DNA of 64,000 nt from Symsagittifera roscoffensis (Eukaryota > Xenacoelomorpha > Acoela > Convolutidae), in contig NC_087068.1 in NCBI RefSeq assembly GCF_963678635.1, forward strand, positions 7,373,027-7,437,026. The letters run 5' to 3'. Below, in pieces: positions 25,851 through 36,735 of this stretch. Numbering within the stretch: the stretch's first letter is position 1; each line of letters opens with the position of its first letter. Made by a program: the position numbers and the translations under genes. A model generated the notes under the pieces. It saw nothing but the letters and a program-made list of their open reading frames with translations. It did not search any database and was not told the DNA's origin.

Positions 25851-27235
25851 TTTTCCAACTCTGTATAAACAAAATGAAATTTATCTTGCTAACCCTCTTG
25901 GTCATGGGCATGTTAACGTTTTTCTTCAGCCTTAGTCAAAGACATTTATAAAAACCATCATCTTTGCGTGAAACTCAGTAGGAACGAATATGATTTCAAT
26001 CTTTTTTCTTTGGTATTCGTTTCAAACTTTTGAAACCATGTTAATTTCAAATGAAATATTGTTCCACATTGTCGAAATACAACTTTTCACGAAGTTTAAT
26101 TTTCAGCCACACAATATTGAAAAAGCTTTAGATTGTTCTTCTACTTGAAACTGTGGCAACAAAGTTGGATAAGTTTAACTTTTTACTATTCTGTACAAGT
26201 AGGAGGTATCCTGTTAGACCGGTTTAACTTTAATTCTATCCTAGTTTAATGGGTTGAAATTTGTTCTGTTGCACTGTTCACAACCTTCATTATAACCTTA
26301 AATTGACAGGTTAACTTGTAATCATAGACACAACCTTCTAATTGGATTACTCTTATTCGCTTGACTTTGTGATAACTTGTATGTATCTGCAAAAAGATGA
26401 CCCACTACGTATAGTTTTTGAAACTTTGGTCAAAAACTAGTTGCTCAACAAAATAAGGTAATCAGCCTCCACTCTCAAACTGAAAAAAAATCAAAAATAA
26501 AACAATCATCAAAATTAGACAAAGTTCATTAACTCAATCTTCTCATGAACTCAAGTTAATTTATTCAAAACGTTGCTGAAAATGACTACTAGTTCAACAA
26601 TTGCTTTTCGTCTTAGCAATCAAGGAAAAAATTCAAATCGCTTGTGGCGGTTTTAAAGCAAAGTAGGGCAGACAAAATTTCATCGGCCGCGGACGTACCT
26701 TGAGATTTAAAGAAGAGCTTGGGAAGTGCCACCTCACGAACTATTTCTGACTACAGTTGGAAGAGTGTTCTGACGAAGAAGGAGTTTTCTAGAAAGAATG
26801 GAGAGATGGAGCTGGAAGGATTGGGCGGAGGCGATTACAGTGGAATTATTGGAGCGGTTTAGAACTCAAGTTGAGAAAACAACATCCTATAGCAGTGGCG
26901 ATTTTCAATTCTGAGCAAGAAGTGCGAAGGCGCATCCTTACTTCGATACTCCCTTCAGATATTTCCTAAAACGTTCCAGAAAGTTGTCGTCTTCAATGAC
27001 TCGGTCAAAGTACGGCAGTATCAACGAATTGATAGGGTCAATAAGCTTTTGGCGTTGCTTCAGATTGCGGTAAAGCAAGCAATGAGGATTGAATCTGGTT
27101 TGACCAGACTTGTGGACGAATGCCCGGATACCACCGAACTCTGCTAGGTTTTGAGCGACAAAAAGTCAGTGGTGGCTCCATGAGTGTACAAAATTTCCCG
27201 GCAAGGAAGGGGGCCCGGTAGCCAATTTTTCTGCG
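25850..27235 (+). repeat. Non-satellite block B3, longest coding remnant
   Basis: This third copy continues further than B1 and B2. After the shared region it holds GRIGRRRLQWNYWSG and KLRKQHPIAVAIFNSEQE (~26815-26925), then DSVKVRQYQRIDRVNKLL (~26998-27050), in different frames. The same stretches occur inverted at 6.88-7.58 kb. The ancestral protein is not recognised. Confidence 0.7.
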
Positions 27236-27239
27236 GAAT

Positions 27240-28044
27240 ATAATTGGCTTTTATAATCCCCCTCCTATCTTGTAAATCCAAAAAATTTTCTATCTTTTCA
27301 TTAAAAAACAAAATTAAACAATCAGGTTTTATGATTACTCAAATAATTTTTGTTATCAAGCTCCCTAGGAAAAAGCTTACAAAACACGAGGAAAAGCTAC
27401 CTTTTTACAAAAGAAGTACTAACACGTCAAACATTGTAGCAAACGAGAATCATACAAAAAAGATCGTCTTTGAACTCGTCCTTGAACAATCACAGAACAA
27501 TTAAAAACTGTCATTGCTTGATTTTACTCATACCTTGTTTAAGCCAACTCGCTTGTCTTACTCTTTTTCAGTTTCAATTTATCCAGTTTGCTTAGTAAAA
27601 AATTTGCTTGGTCATATAAAAGCGGTTAGAGAAACAATTCGCTGTAATTTTAGAGATAGTTTTTGTGTACTTTTTTTGTTCCGTTCGAGTTTTGCTGAAA
27701 ATAATTTTTTTTTTAGAAAAGGTCTGACTGAGTTCTCAAATCTACTGCAACGCTTGATTGTTAGTATTTAAAATCAACTTAAATCACTCCACATTTTTTA
27801 GTCCAGGAAAACACTTCGCACAATTCAATTCTGTTAGCTTCTCAATTCGGTATGCAAAACATTTTTCTCTGAATGACTTTTTGCCTCAGCGAAGAACGTT
27901 TATTTATCCACACAGTTTCCAAGTATATTTTTTTATTCTAATTTAAAACTATTCCCTAGTACTCACTTTTGGAAAGAGTGGTGGTCAATGATTTTCATGT
28001 ATATACTGGTAACGTAAGGAAACAATAGCCCCAGGTCGTAAACT
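27240..28044. other. Single-copy insert interrupting the satellite array
   Basis: This segment matches no other part of the window and has no monomer landmarks. It carries three successive plus-strand frames (27244-27504, 27514-27771, 27758-27946; 86, 85 and 62 aa). None is recognised, and most lack a proper context for a gene. It starts after a g/c-rich stretch (gggggcccgg, ~27209) where block B3 ends. It may be a fragment of another element. Confidence 0.4.
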
Positions 28045-30017
28045 TGGAATGGTTTCGTGAGTAGGAGATAACATGATGATGTAGTTTGATCTGGATGACT
28101 CATACACCGTATGATGAAGATCAACATAAATTACATGCAATTTTTTTATTCTATACAAATTTTGTCTTCATAAGTGCGCCCAAAAAAATTAGTTTTGCAG
28201 ATAATATAAGGATGTTCGAGATAATATAAGGAAGTAGCACAAAACCTAAGATGAAGACGAAAAAATTCTTTATATCAATTATTGTTTTTGATAAACTTTG
28301 TCTTTAAAGTTAAGTCACAAGAGTTAATAGTTACTGCGATGGATTCATGATGTTGCTTTTTCTGGATGACTCATACATAGTATGATGCAGACTAATGTTT
28401 TCATTTTTTTTATTCTAAACAACTTTTGTCTCATGATTAAGTCTAAGAGTCAATAATTTCCAAGATAGCTTGATGTTGGTTAATTTTCTGGATGACTCAT
28501 ACATCTTATGATGCAGATTAATTTTGTCATAGTTTTTTTTTCTAAGCAAATTTTGTCTTTATAATTAAGTGTCAAGAGTCAATAGTTTCAGAGATAATTT
28601 GATGATATGCTTTTCAAAGTTATGCACAAAACTTAATAGTTACCGAGATAGCTTGATGATGTTGGTATTTTCGGATGACTTATACATTTTATTATGATAA
28701 TTAAAGTTTTTTGAACTTTTTTTTGATTCTATTGAATTTTTGTCTTCTTAATTAAATCTCAAGATTCAATAATTTCGGTGATAACATGAAGATTTAGCTT
28801 GATCTGGATGACTCTTACGTCTCATGATGATTTTTTATTTTATTTTGATGTGATTTTGCTTTTCTTAACAACTATCGTCTACAAAAATATGCACAAAAAA
28901 TAATAATTTACGAGATGCATCCAGCGATGAAATTTATGTCTTGTACAGTTTGTACTTTGATCCTAAACGCTTTTGTCTTCATAATCAAATGCCAAAACTC
29001 ATCAGTTTCCAAGATAACATGATGAGATAGCTTCATCTGGATGACTCATACATGCTATAAGGAAGAAGAAATTTTTTTAAAGTTAAATTTTGATTGTAAA
29101 AATTTTTTCTGTCTTACAATTATGTCTCAAGAGTGAAAAATTTCCGCCGATATAGCTTGTTGACGTTGCTTTCTTTCGATGACTCATAGATCCTATAAGG
29201 CAGACTGACTTTTTAAGTTTTTTTTTGTTCTAATAAATTTTTGTTTTTATAATTAAGTCTCAAGAGTCAAAAATTACCAAGATAACATGAAGTTATAGCT
29301 TGATCTGGATGACTCATGTTATGAGGAAGGTTGAAAATGTTTTGATTTTGGTTATTTTTTTCTTAAAAACTATCGTCTTCAAATTCTGCCAAAATTTAAC
29401 AGTTCACGAGATATTATGATGGGATGTAGCTTGATCTGGATGAAAAGTTATTTTTGTAAAAGCTTTGATCCGAAACATTTTTTTCCATAATCAAGTCCCA
29501 AACTCCAATAGTTTTCGGGATAACATGATGATATAGCTCGATCTGGATGACTAATACATCCTATGACAAAGATTAACAATTTTTTGATGTTGGTTAATGA
29601 TTAGTAATACCTATTGTCATCAAAGCTATTCATAAAAATCAATAGTTTCCATGGTAATTTGATGACATATCTTGATCTAGATGAGCCAGACATCCTGTGA
29701 TAAAAATTAAGAGTTTTTTGAAGTAATATTTCGAATGATAAGAACTATTGTATCCAAAATTATGAACAAAAATCAAAACTTTCCAGAAAAACATGTTGAT
29801 GTTGTTTTTCCTCGTTGACTCATACATCCTATGATTAACAGTAACAAGTTTTCAACGTTCTTTTTTTATTCTTACAGTTTTGTGTTTCAAAATTAAAACA
29901 TTAGTTTTTGAGATTACATGAAGACTTAGCTCGTTCTGGATGATTCATATATCCTATCAAAAAGATTAACAATTTCCTGGTGTGAATTTTTGATTTTAAA
30001 CAGTTTTCGATTTTATA
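28045..30017 (+). repeat. Satellite block left of the Gypsy insertion
   Basis: About fifteen ~132-bp monomers in plus orientation, closely following the 16.1-20.2 kb section (for example the same gatgcatccagcgatgaaattt and gacgttgctttctt variants). It stops in the middle of a monomer at 30017, where the LTR element begins. Confidence 0.85.
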
Positions 30018-30219
30018 TGTTAAAGTCGTACGTTTGGAATATCAAAAGATTGTGAATAAGTTGTATTTTAGATCAACTGTTAGGCATCAAATCGAAATCT
30101 TACTGCACTGTTTTATTTCAGATCAGATCGGACGTTGGAGATCACAAGGTCAACGGAGCAGGTCTCCAGACAGAAAAGAAAACAATTGATAGCATAAACT
30201 TAAACTGGTCCCTATCTCA
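30018..30219 (-). repeat. 3' LTR of the Gypsy element
   Basis: 202 bp, tgttaaagtcgtacg at the left end and cctatctca at the right end. It differs from the other LTR at only a few positions (for example gaaatcttactgc against gaaaccttacagc). No clear polypurine tract is visible beside it. Confidence 0.9.
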
Positions 30220-30378
30220 TTCGGGCAACCACAAATAAATTTTAACTTGTATAAAATTTATCAACTTGTATTTGTTATTCTTGCAGTTTCATGTTACAAA
30301 TCATTGTCAGTTTAACTTGAGTTTTCAGGCAGACTTGCCAAACCTCTCATTTAGGTTTTTTTTTCGATCTGTGTCATG

Positions 30379-30909
30379 TTACTTGTGTTGTATGCGATGA
30401 ATCATGATACCCCCCATTTTGTCAACGCCTCGTCGCTGCCGCGTTGATTTTCTTGTCCCCTCTGCGCCTTTCTTCCGATTTCCTTCGACGGTTTTCGGCG
30501 TTCGCGTGGTATCCGTGTCCGACGGTTCAATTGCTTCCTTACTCGCCGCAGTCTTTGCCGCCTCGTCCTCCTCGACTGTCCAATCGCTAATGTCATCCTC
30601 CTCACTCTCGTCCTCGCTATATTCCACGATCCTCGGTTTTGCTGCTTTTTTCGCCTTTCCCATTGCGATTTGTTCCTTCTCCGCCTTTCTTTTGAATTTT
30701 GTGGGTACACTCGGACCCGGGGTGCTTTTTGCGGGCTCACTTGGACCCGGGGTGCTTTTTCCGGTTTCACTTGGACCCGGGGTGCTTTTTCGGTACTTGC
30801 TAGGACCCGGGGTGCACGCGTCGTTCATATCCCTGATTTGGCTTTCTTCAGCCGCCGTTCTAAAAGAAACACCACCTCGTCTTAATAACGACCCTTTTTC
30901 CATTTTCAC
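30379..30909 (-). pseudogene. C-terminal tail of Gypsy integrase with TPGPS repeats
   Basis: This 176-aa minus-strand frame has four copies of a TPGPS-centred decapeptide (residues ~32-70, encoded by a ~30-bp tandem repeat at 30706-30815). A basic stretch follows, then an acidic region (YSEDESEEDDISDWTVEEDE) and a basic C-terminus (RKSTRQRRGVDKMGG). The RxNRQRRxxDKxG-like ending resembles the tail of Gypsy-family integrases; I assign it to that protein on this basis and on its place next to the 3' LTR. It is unusually G+C-rich for the window. The antisense frame at 30404-30916 is a shadow. Confidence 0.6.
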
Positions 30910-31014
30910 CGTATGATCAGTTTATTTTTCGATTTTCAATGCTAAACGTTTATACCTCCTTGGATCCTTTGGGTCTGTTTTTCCTGTCTTTTGGTAGACT
31001 GTTGTGGAGCTTCC

Positions 31015-31656
31015 TTACTCGCCGCACTTGGAGTAAGGAAGCTTGTCTCGTCCATGGTGCTGAAAGTGTAGGCGGTTGAGAACTGCTGAAGACATGTCCT
31101 TAGGTATGGCCAACCGGCCATCCATCCACAGACAATTTTCCCGTACTGCAAAGTCATTATAGTGTTGGGCGTAATATGGTCCTAGTTTAGTCATGATTTC
31201 TCTGGCTCTTGGGTTTCTGTCTCTGATCGCATCACGTATGGTCTTCATAATGGGGTCCTTCTCCAGATTAGCCTCGACTAACTTTAAGCTCAAAATTTCC
31301 GGATGTTCCAATTTCCTGACAACTTTACTGTGTGACGGTACTATAGAGTAAATCCATTTATCGTTCTGTACTAATGGGTAGGATAATCCTGGAAACTGAT
31401 GAGGGAATGAGATTATAGTATTTGATTTCTTCGAATTTGTTTGTTTCTGGTCGATAATTTCAGGCGGTATTAACTCAATATCCGAGTCCGAACTGACAGA
31501 ACTAAGACTGGGGGGTTGATTTAAACGATTAAGCACAACATTCAGGTTAACGTCTCCAGAATGGGTTGATGTATTTACAATAGCAGAGGTGATTTGATCA
31601 TGTTTTTCAGGTGAATTTGTTGTGTTTTTACTATTCATGTTATTCAAATTTTGCAA
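31015..31656 (-). pseudogene. Gypsy pol fragment: spacer and integrase zinc-binding region
   Basis: This 213-aa minus-strand frame has an N-terminal part rich in N, S and T. The second half has ENCLWMDGRLAIPKD followed by LNRLHFQHHGRDKL, which resembles the end of the HHCC zinc-binding domain of Gypsy integrases, where a LHxxHxGRD motif is usual. The catalytic DDE core that should follow is missing: the frame ends at 31015 and the next recognisable piece is the integrase tail. The reverse transcriptase that should precede it is also missing. Confidence 0.7.
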
Positions 31657-32371
31657 AAAATTCAGCTCTTACTTTTGCATTCCGGATTTTCCCTATTCTA
31701 GTAAACAAATTTGGGTACAACTTACAGAAGTATGTTTGCAATTCGTCATATTCCTCCTCCTCTTGACTGATTCCTTCCCCTGTGATTCCCATCACTTTCT
31801 TCCGTTGGACTAACTCGAGGCCCAGGGTGCCCATAAGATCGCGCCCCAGGATTGACTGATGATTCCCGGATATAACTGACACTTGTGCTGGTGCTGCCCA
31901 GCCGTTTAATGACATCATCACTGTTATCTTTCCCAGTATGTTTATACGATTGTTGTTGTAATCCAGGAATTCGTCTTTTGAAGGTTGTAGTTGAATATTC
32001 GCTTTACCTAACGTTATTTTTAGGTCGTTAATGCTAAAAATAGTCACTGGGGATCCACTATCGATCCACAACCTTATTTTCTTCCCTGATACTTCAACTT
32101 GCACGCGGGCCCCAGGGATCTTCAGTTCAGTTTCTTTCCTCTTCCTGTGTATTGACATTACCATGTAATCGTCCGATCCCGACGTCATGGATTCATTTTC
32201 CCCGCACCCCTGCTGATTGACCCACGACACTGGATCTTCATTCAAGTCATTTACGTTTTGTGTACTTTGGTGATGCTCATTTTCCTCCCTAACCAGTCCG
32301 ACTCGTCCTCGTCTCCTCCATTGGTTAGTACCTCTTCTAGCTCCTCGACATGTTCGTTCAAAATGTCCCAA
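31640..32371 (-). pseudogene. Gypsy zinc-knuckle end, retropepsin-like protease and start of RT linker
   Basis: This 243-aa frame starts in a zinc-knuckle end (GHFERTCRG), passes through a low-complexity linker, and reaches an aspartic protease. The active-site motif is LWIDSGSPVTIFS (residues ~120-132) and the C-terminal element is ILGRDLMGTLGLEL (~190). It then enters the usual pre-RT segment (FTRIGKIRNAK). Family members cleave the Gag-Pol polyprotein. The protease itself looks intact; the frame then runs into a deletion removing RT and RNase H. Confidence 0.8.
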
Positions 32372-32604
32372 TTTTCAAAAAATTCAGCTTTTTCTTTCGC
32401 ATTCCGGATTTTCCCTATCCTAGTAAACAAATTTGGGTACAACTTACAGAAGTATGTTTGCAATTCGTCGTATTCCTCCTCCTCTTGACTGATCCCTTCC
32501 CCTGTGATTCCCATCACTTTCTTCCGTTGGACTAGCTCGAGACATAGGGTGCCCATCAGGTCGCGCCCTAGGATTGATTGATGATTTCCGGATATTACTG
32601 ACAC
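32251..32604 (-). pseudogene. Second, partial copy of the protease end (internal duplication)
   Basis: The 117-aa frame begins VSVISGNHQSILGRDLMGT and repeats the C-terminal ~75 residues of the neighbouring protease frame almost exactly. It then continues into an EEL/DEDE-rich segment. The active-site DSG is absent. With 32640-32745 repeating the linker around VGLVREENEHHQS of the other copy, this shows an internal tandem duplication followed by a deletion. Confidence 0.8.
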
Positions 32605-32625
32605 CTAATAATGACATCATCACTG

Positions 32626-33638
32626 TTACCTTCTGTAACAGTACGATACTGGGCCTTCATTCAATTCATTTACGTTCTGCGTACTTTGATGATGCTCATT
32701 TTCCTCCCTGACCAATCCAACTCGTCCTCGTCCTCTCCATTGGTTTTCGGCACGAGTTACATGTTGCTCCTTTTGCAGGACAGCTCGCGATGTGATCCAG
32801 GTTAAAATTTGGTGCGTCGCAATTGTAACACCTACGGTTATTTCCGCTTCCTCCACTACTACTTGATCCTCGGGTGTATCCTCCACGTCCAAAGGTCCTC
32901 GACCTCGAAAAAATCCTTGTCCCCTTCTTATGTTACTTACCGGTTCTTGTTTTATTGAAATTGCCGGAGCTGTTGAAGCTGGTTTTCCCGTATATGATTT
33001 GTATGCGCGCTCCCCGCGTTCATATGAAAATGCGATTCGGTAGACTTCTTCAGGTAATTTAGTTGATCGTGATAATTCTCGTTGGCAATCCGACTCCCGC
33101 ATATTCATAATGAAAATGTCACGAACATTTTCGGCCGCATTTGCAAAATCACATCTACCTGCTAGAGCGCTCAGTTCCGCATGGAACTTTTCGAACGTTT
33201 CGTTCTCACGTTGTTTTCAACCGTAGAAAAGACCCCGTTCATCAGTTACATTCCTCTCTCTTTGGAACACATTTTGCATCTCATCTAGAACCCGTGGGTA
33301 CCGTTCCGTTTTAATGTTAACCGTCGGTTTCCGTGCTTTGAATATCCGTTGCGCCTCGTCTCCGATACAAAGATATAGATTAGACTTTAACTTCTTTTCC
33401 GACTCGAGACGGTTTTTCCCATTTACTTCTTCAGGCAACGCCGTGATAGCCGCCGCATTTAGAGTACTTGCAAAATAGAAATCGTCGGATCAATATCGTA
33501 CTTTGCTATCATCCCCCAGTGAAATTTAATTATCCACTCCTCCCAATAGACTGGAGGTTCCAGTGTTCGTGCTTCCCAAAATGCCACTATGTTTAGTGGA
33601 TTTTTCCCTCCTCCTTTTTTTTCAGCTGGCTGCGCCAT
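32626..33638 (-). pseudogene. Gypsy gag (capsid and zinc-knuckle region), frameshifted
   Basis: Gag packages the element's RNA. The frame opens MAQPAEKKGGGK at 33638, passes WEEWIIKFHWGMI, then shifts near 33470 to LPEEVNGKNRLESEKKL. It is interrupted by a stop after GLFYG (33217), resumes with ETFEKFHAELSALAGRCDF, and reaches a zinc knuckle in yet another frame: CYNCDAPNF, then H and C, then CPAKGATCNSC (~32840-32765). At least two frameshifts and one stop are present. The start ATG straddles the LTR/internal boundary. Confidence 0.75.
33622..33637 (-). other. Candidate primer-binding site
   Basis: Directly inside the 5' LTR the minus strand reads TGGCGCAGCCAGCTGA. A TGG start next to the LTR is usual for a site paired with a tRNA 3' CCA end. 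It also encodes the first Gag residues. The tRNA is not identified. Confidence 0.5.
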
Positions 33639-33839
33639 GTTAAAGTCGTACGTTTGGAATATCAAAAGATTGTGAATAAGTTGTATTTTAGATCAACTGT
33701 TAGGCATCAAATCGAAACCTTACAGCACTGTTTTATTTCAGATCAGATCGGACGTTGGAGATCACAAGGTCAACGGAGCAGGTCTTCAGACAGAAAAGAA
33801 AACAATTGATAGCATAAACTTAAACTGGTCCCTATCTCA
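33638..33839 (-). repeat. 5' LTR of the Gypsy element
   Basis: 202 bp, same ends as the 3' LTR. For the minus-strand element this is the upstream, promoter-bearing LTR. Its last base is the A of the gag ATG. Confidence 0.9.
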
Positions 33840-33843
33840 TATA

Positions 33844-34125
33844 ATTTAATCACAAAGTTCAATTTTCCCCGAGATTGCATTATGATGTAGCTTGATCTGG
33901 ACAACTAGATCCTATGATGAAAACTAACAGTTTTTGATGTAAGTTAAAGATTTTGAACAAAGTTTGTCTTCATACTTAAGTCCCAAAACTCAAAAATTTA
34001 CGAGATAGCATGATGTAGGTTGAATTGAGTGAATCATATACCCTATTGCGAAGACTCGGAAATTTTATTTATTTTTTTCCAAGCAGCTTTCAATCGAAAC
34101 TCTTTCAGCTCAGGATGATTATTGC
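33844..34125 (+). repeat. Satellite block right of the Gypsy insertion; end of the array
   Basis: It completes the interrupted monomer and adds about two more. It matches 20200-20480 closely (for example gaagactcggaaattt and ctctttcagctcaggatga). The array ends near 34125. Confidence 0.8.
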
Positions 34126-34329
34126 ATAACTACGTGGAAAAAACCTTGGGAAAAAGATTATCGATAATGGGTGATTGCAATCAAGGCTTTGCTAACATGC
34201 TAATTATCTTTCCTGCGCTGAATTTTAGCCAAAAAAGCTCAAGTGCTTTGATGATATTGAGTTCTTCTGGGGGTACACTAAAATCGGGGTTAGTGTTATG
34301 AATCAAATTAAAAAGTTTATGGTTAAATT

Positions 34330-36735
34330 TCGATATAACTCTAAGCGTGGGAGTTGAATGTTTTTTTAAAAGCGACAGAGTTGAATGACAGGTTAACTCT
34401 AAGCGACAGGTTGAATGTTTTTTTTAAAGGAGGAACATGCGGCGGGATTCGTCTGTTGGGAAAGCAAAAGTATAGGGCGAATTGTATAAACTTGTCGGAC
34501 AGGATCGAAGTTCCGGAGAGTGCCATGCAGGTTAGTACGTTTTATACAATACGTAAATTTCAAAAAACAACGTGACGTTCATTTTGATTTAATAAACGTT
34601 TAGCGGTGATGTGGGTTACGTGAAAGTGAACTTTGTATGAAGTGTCTGTGAGTCGAACGATAATAAATATGCGTGTAGGCTAGTTTTGTTTTTAACAACT
34701 CTTTCTGTTGAGTGAAAAAAGATGTCATTTGGAAGTTGTCGAAGCGGCATTGTAAGTTTTGTGATTTTCAAGTGCATGATCAATGAAATGATTAAGTTTT
34801 TCGTTAAGGCAATGAAAATCAAAAAAAAAATATGGTTTTAATGAAAAATTTTTTCTGTTGGTTGTGAACTTACTGCTGGGTCGGTTTTTTAGGGTTAATC
34901 TTCCATGTATATGGACATTGAGATCGCAGTGTGTTATGGCGAACTGATTGGACTTGCGTGCAGGGTAAAGGTTGAGTATTTGTGACACGCCAATGTTGTG
35001 AAAACTTTTGATTGAACTGCATGAGTAAGCTGGTGATTAGCTTCGATATAAAGCTCGTCTTCATCGCATTTCCTAAGGAGAATGTTTAGTGGATTACTGA
35101 AATTAAAGAAATTAGCCAAAGGAAGTTTAGGGGTTATATTTGATTCGTCTACACGAATATCTCGTCGGTTTGGTTTTCTTTGATGTAGAAACAATATTGT
35201 GGAAAAAATGGGATAGATTCTAGGAGAAATTCATGTCTTGGATGAGAGCTTCGATGAAGACGGGATGTGAACGGCAGTTTACAAGGTATCTGGGAAGGTT
35301 AGTTGGGCATGTTTGATTCATGAGTACGCGTTGTGCTCGGGTTGAAGTTTTGCTGATGGTGAAGCTGAGTAGGTTAACTGTTGTATAATGAATGGATCAT
35401 TAGTATTGTGTATCATCAGTTGGTGTTGAATGAAGTTATATAAATTGCGCTCAAATTGATTGTCGGTGGTATGGCTAAGGCTGTCGTTGATAGCGCTTGA
35501 AAGTGGTTAAAAAGTGGGGGTGGCGTCTGTGTAGGATGATCCGGAGTTAGACGAGAGGGTGATAATAGGAACTGGCGGAGTGATAGGGGTAAAAGGTGAT
35601 TCGGAAAAGTTAATAGCAAGGCTTGGCTTGGAATCCAAAAATTTGATAGAAGGGGGGGTTTTCTACAAAACGCGAGTGTTAAAAGCAATTTGTGCGGAGT
35701 CATCAGAGTGTATGTGGGTTGAGTCGGATGAGAAGGAGGAAAAACTGGAATGTAGTTCCGGGAGGAAAGAGGAGAGGAGGCCATTGATAGGCGCGACAGA
35801 GTGTTGGCGTTGGAGAACTGAAGGGTAAGAAAAAGATTGGTTGAGGGATCAATTTTGGATGTTGTTCTATTATTTGTTCATATCTGTCATTTTGATTTTG
35901 TGGTGGATAATCAACAAGAGAAGTTGGACTTGGTTGCGATTTACTGTTTTGATTAGAAAAAGATCTTAAATTTTTTGCTTTGTCGTTTTGGTAAACTGTA
36001 TGAATGTCGAGGTGCTGTTCGCGTGGTTGGTTGTTGTTTTGTAGTTCATCATATCTACTTGGTTTTGTTGTGATATAAATAAGTTGTCAATTAAATTGTG
36101 CGTCAAGTAGTAAATTATTAAGTTATATCGAAAAAACTCCGAGAAATCCCAAAAATGTATCTAGAGAACGCTTGCTTGTCTGTTAACTTGTGTAAAAATT
36201 GCATATTTAATAACTCCTCAAGAAGTGAAAATGAAAATCTTATAAAAATACACATTGCGTATAAAATGGTTAATTTTTCAAGAATAGAATAGGGCCATCC
36301 TAGGAAGTCAAAGAGTTCATCTTTGATGTGTTTAAAAAAACATATCTTGAGGTATAATTCAAATCTAAAGTTTTGTAATAGTGTATTGCTCCAAATTATG
36401 TATGTTTTAATAGTGAGAGTATGGAGTCGTGCGATATTACGATTTTCTGAAGGAGAATTTCACCTATTTGTCCATTGTTCTGATGGAGTGAGACTGTATG
36501 TAGGATTTCTCATCGTCGCAGTTTCTATTTGTTGCGGCTTCAGGAATCATAAGCTGTCTTGTTTTCATATCCGTTTTGATTTTTTAATAAAACTTGTGAA
36601 CTTCGTGTTTTGAATAGTGGTTGTTTTGAACGCCTGGAACGCCTATCGGGATCTTCTTCTGATTTACGTGTTCGTGGAGTTATTGGATCAAAAGATATTG
36701 ATTTTATGAACCGCTTTTGATAAAATTTTATCATT
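34330..36735 (-). pseudogene. Decayed minus-strand coding sequence of unknown element
   Basis: On the minus strand long open stretches follow each other in different frames with few stops. These include SEEDPDRRSRRSKQPLF (36540-36734), YDELQNNNQPREQHLDIHT (~36000), HTTDNQFERNLYNFIQHQL (~35450), KPNRRDIRVDESNITPKL (34934-35194) and LKITKLTMPLRQLPND (34616-34822). Composition is rich in P, N, Q, S and T. The plus strand is correspondingly rich in G and T. No family is recognised. Strand and base composition match the tandem units at 37-49 kb and ORFs A/B at the left edge, so it may come from the same kind of element (inference). Frames on the plus strand are shadows. Confidence 0.4.

Larger units (their letters stand above)
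30014..33843 (-). mobile_element. Internally deleted Gypsy-type LTR retrotransposon with TATA target duplication
   Basis: Two nearly identical 202-bp LTRs (30018-30219 and 33638-33839) begin TG and end CA. They are flanked by tata at 30014-30017 and 33840-33843. The satellite monomer it interrupted is restored by joining the flanks, as comparison with ~20180-20230 shows. All coding remnants run on the minus strand in Gypsy order: gag, protease, integrase fragment, integrase tail. Reverse transcriptase, RNase H and the integrase core are absent. The element is therefore non-autonomous; the near-identity of the LTRs suggests a fairly recent insertion. Confidence 0.92.

Noticed and set aside
30404-30916. 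170-aa plus-strand ORF over the integrase tail
   Set aside because: Exact antisense of the TPGPS-containing frame; Gypsy orientation is minus throughout, and the other minus frame at 30402-30770 is likewise a shadow of the G+C-rich repeat.
14180-34125. CRISPR-like regular repeats
   Set aside because: Monomers are contiguous, diverged and ~132 bp long, with no short identical repeats separated by unique spacers; the context is a eukaryotic genome.
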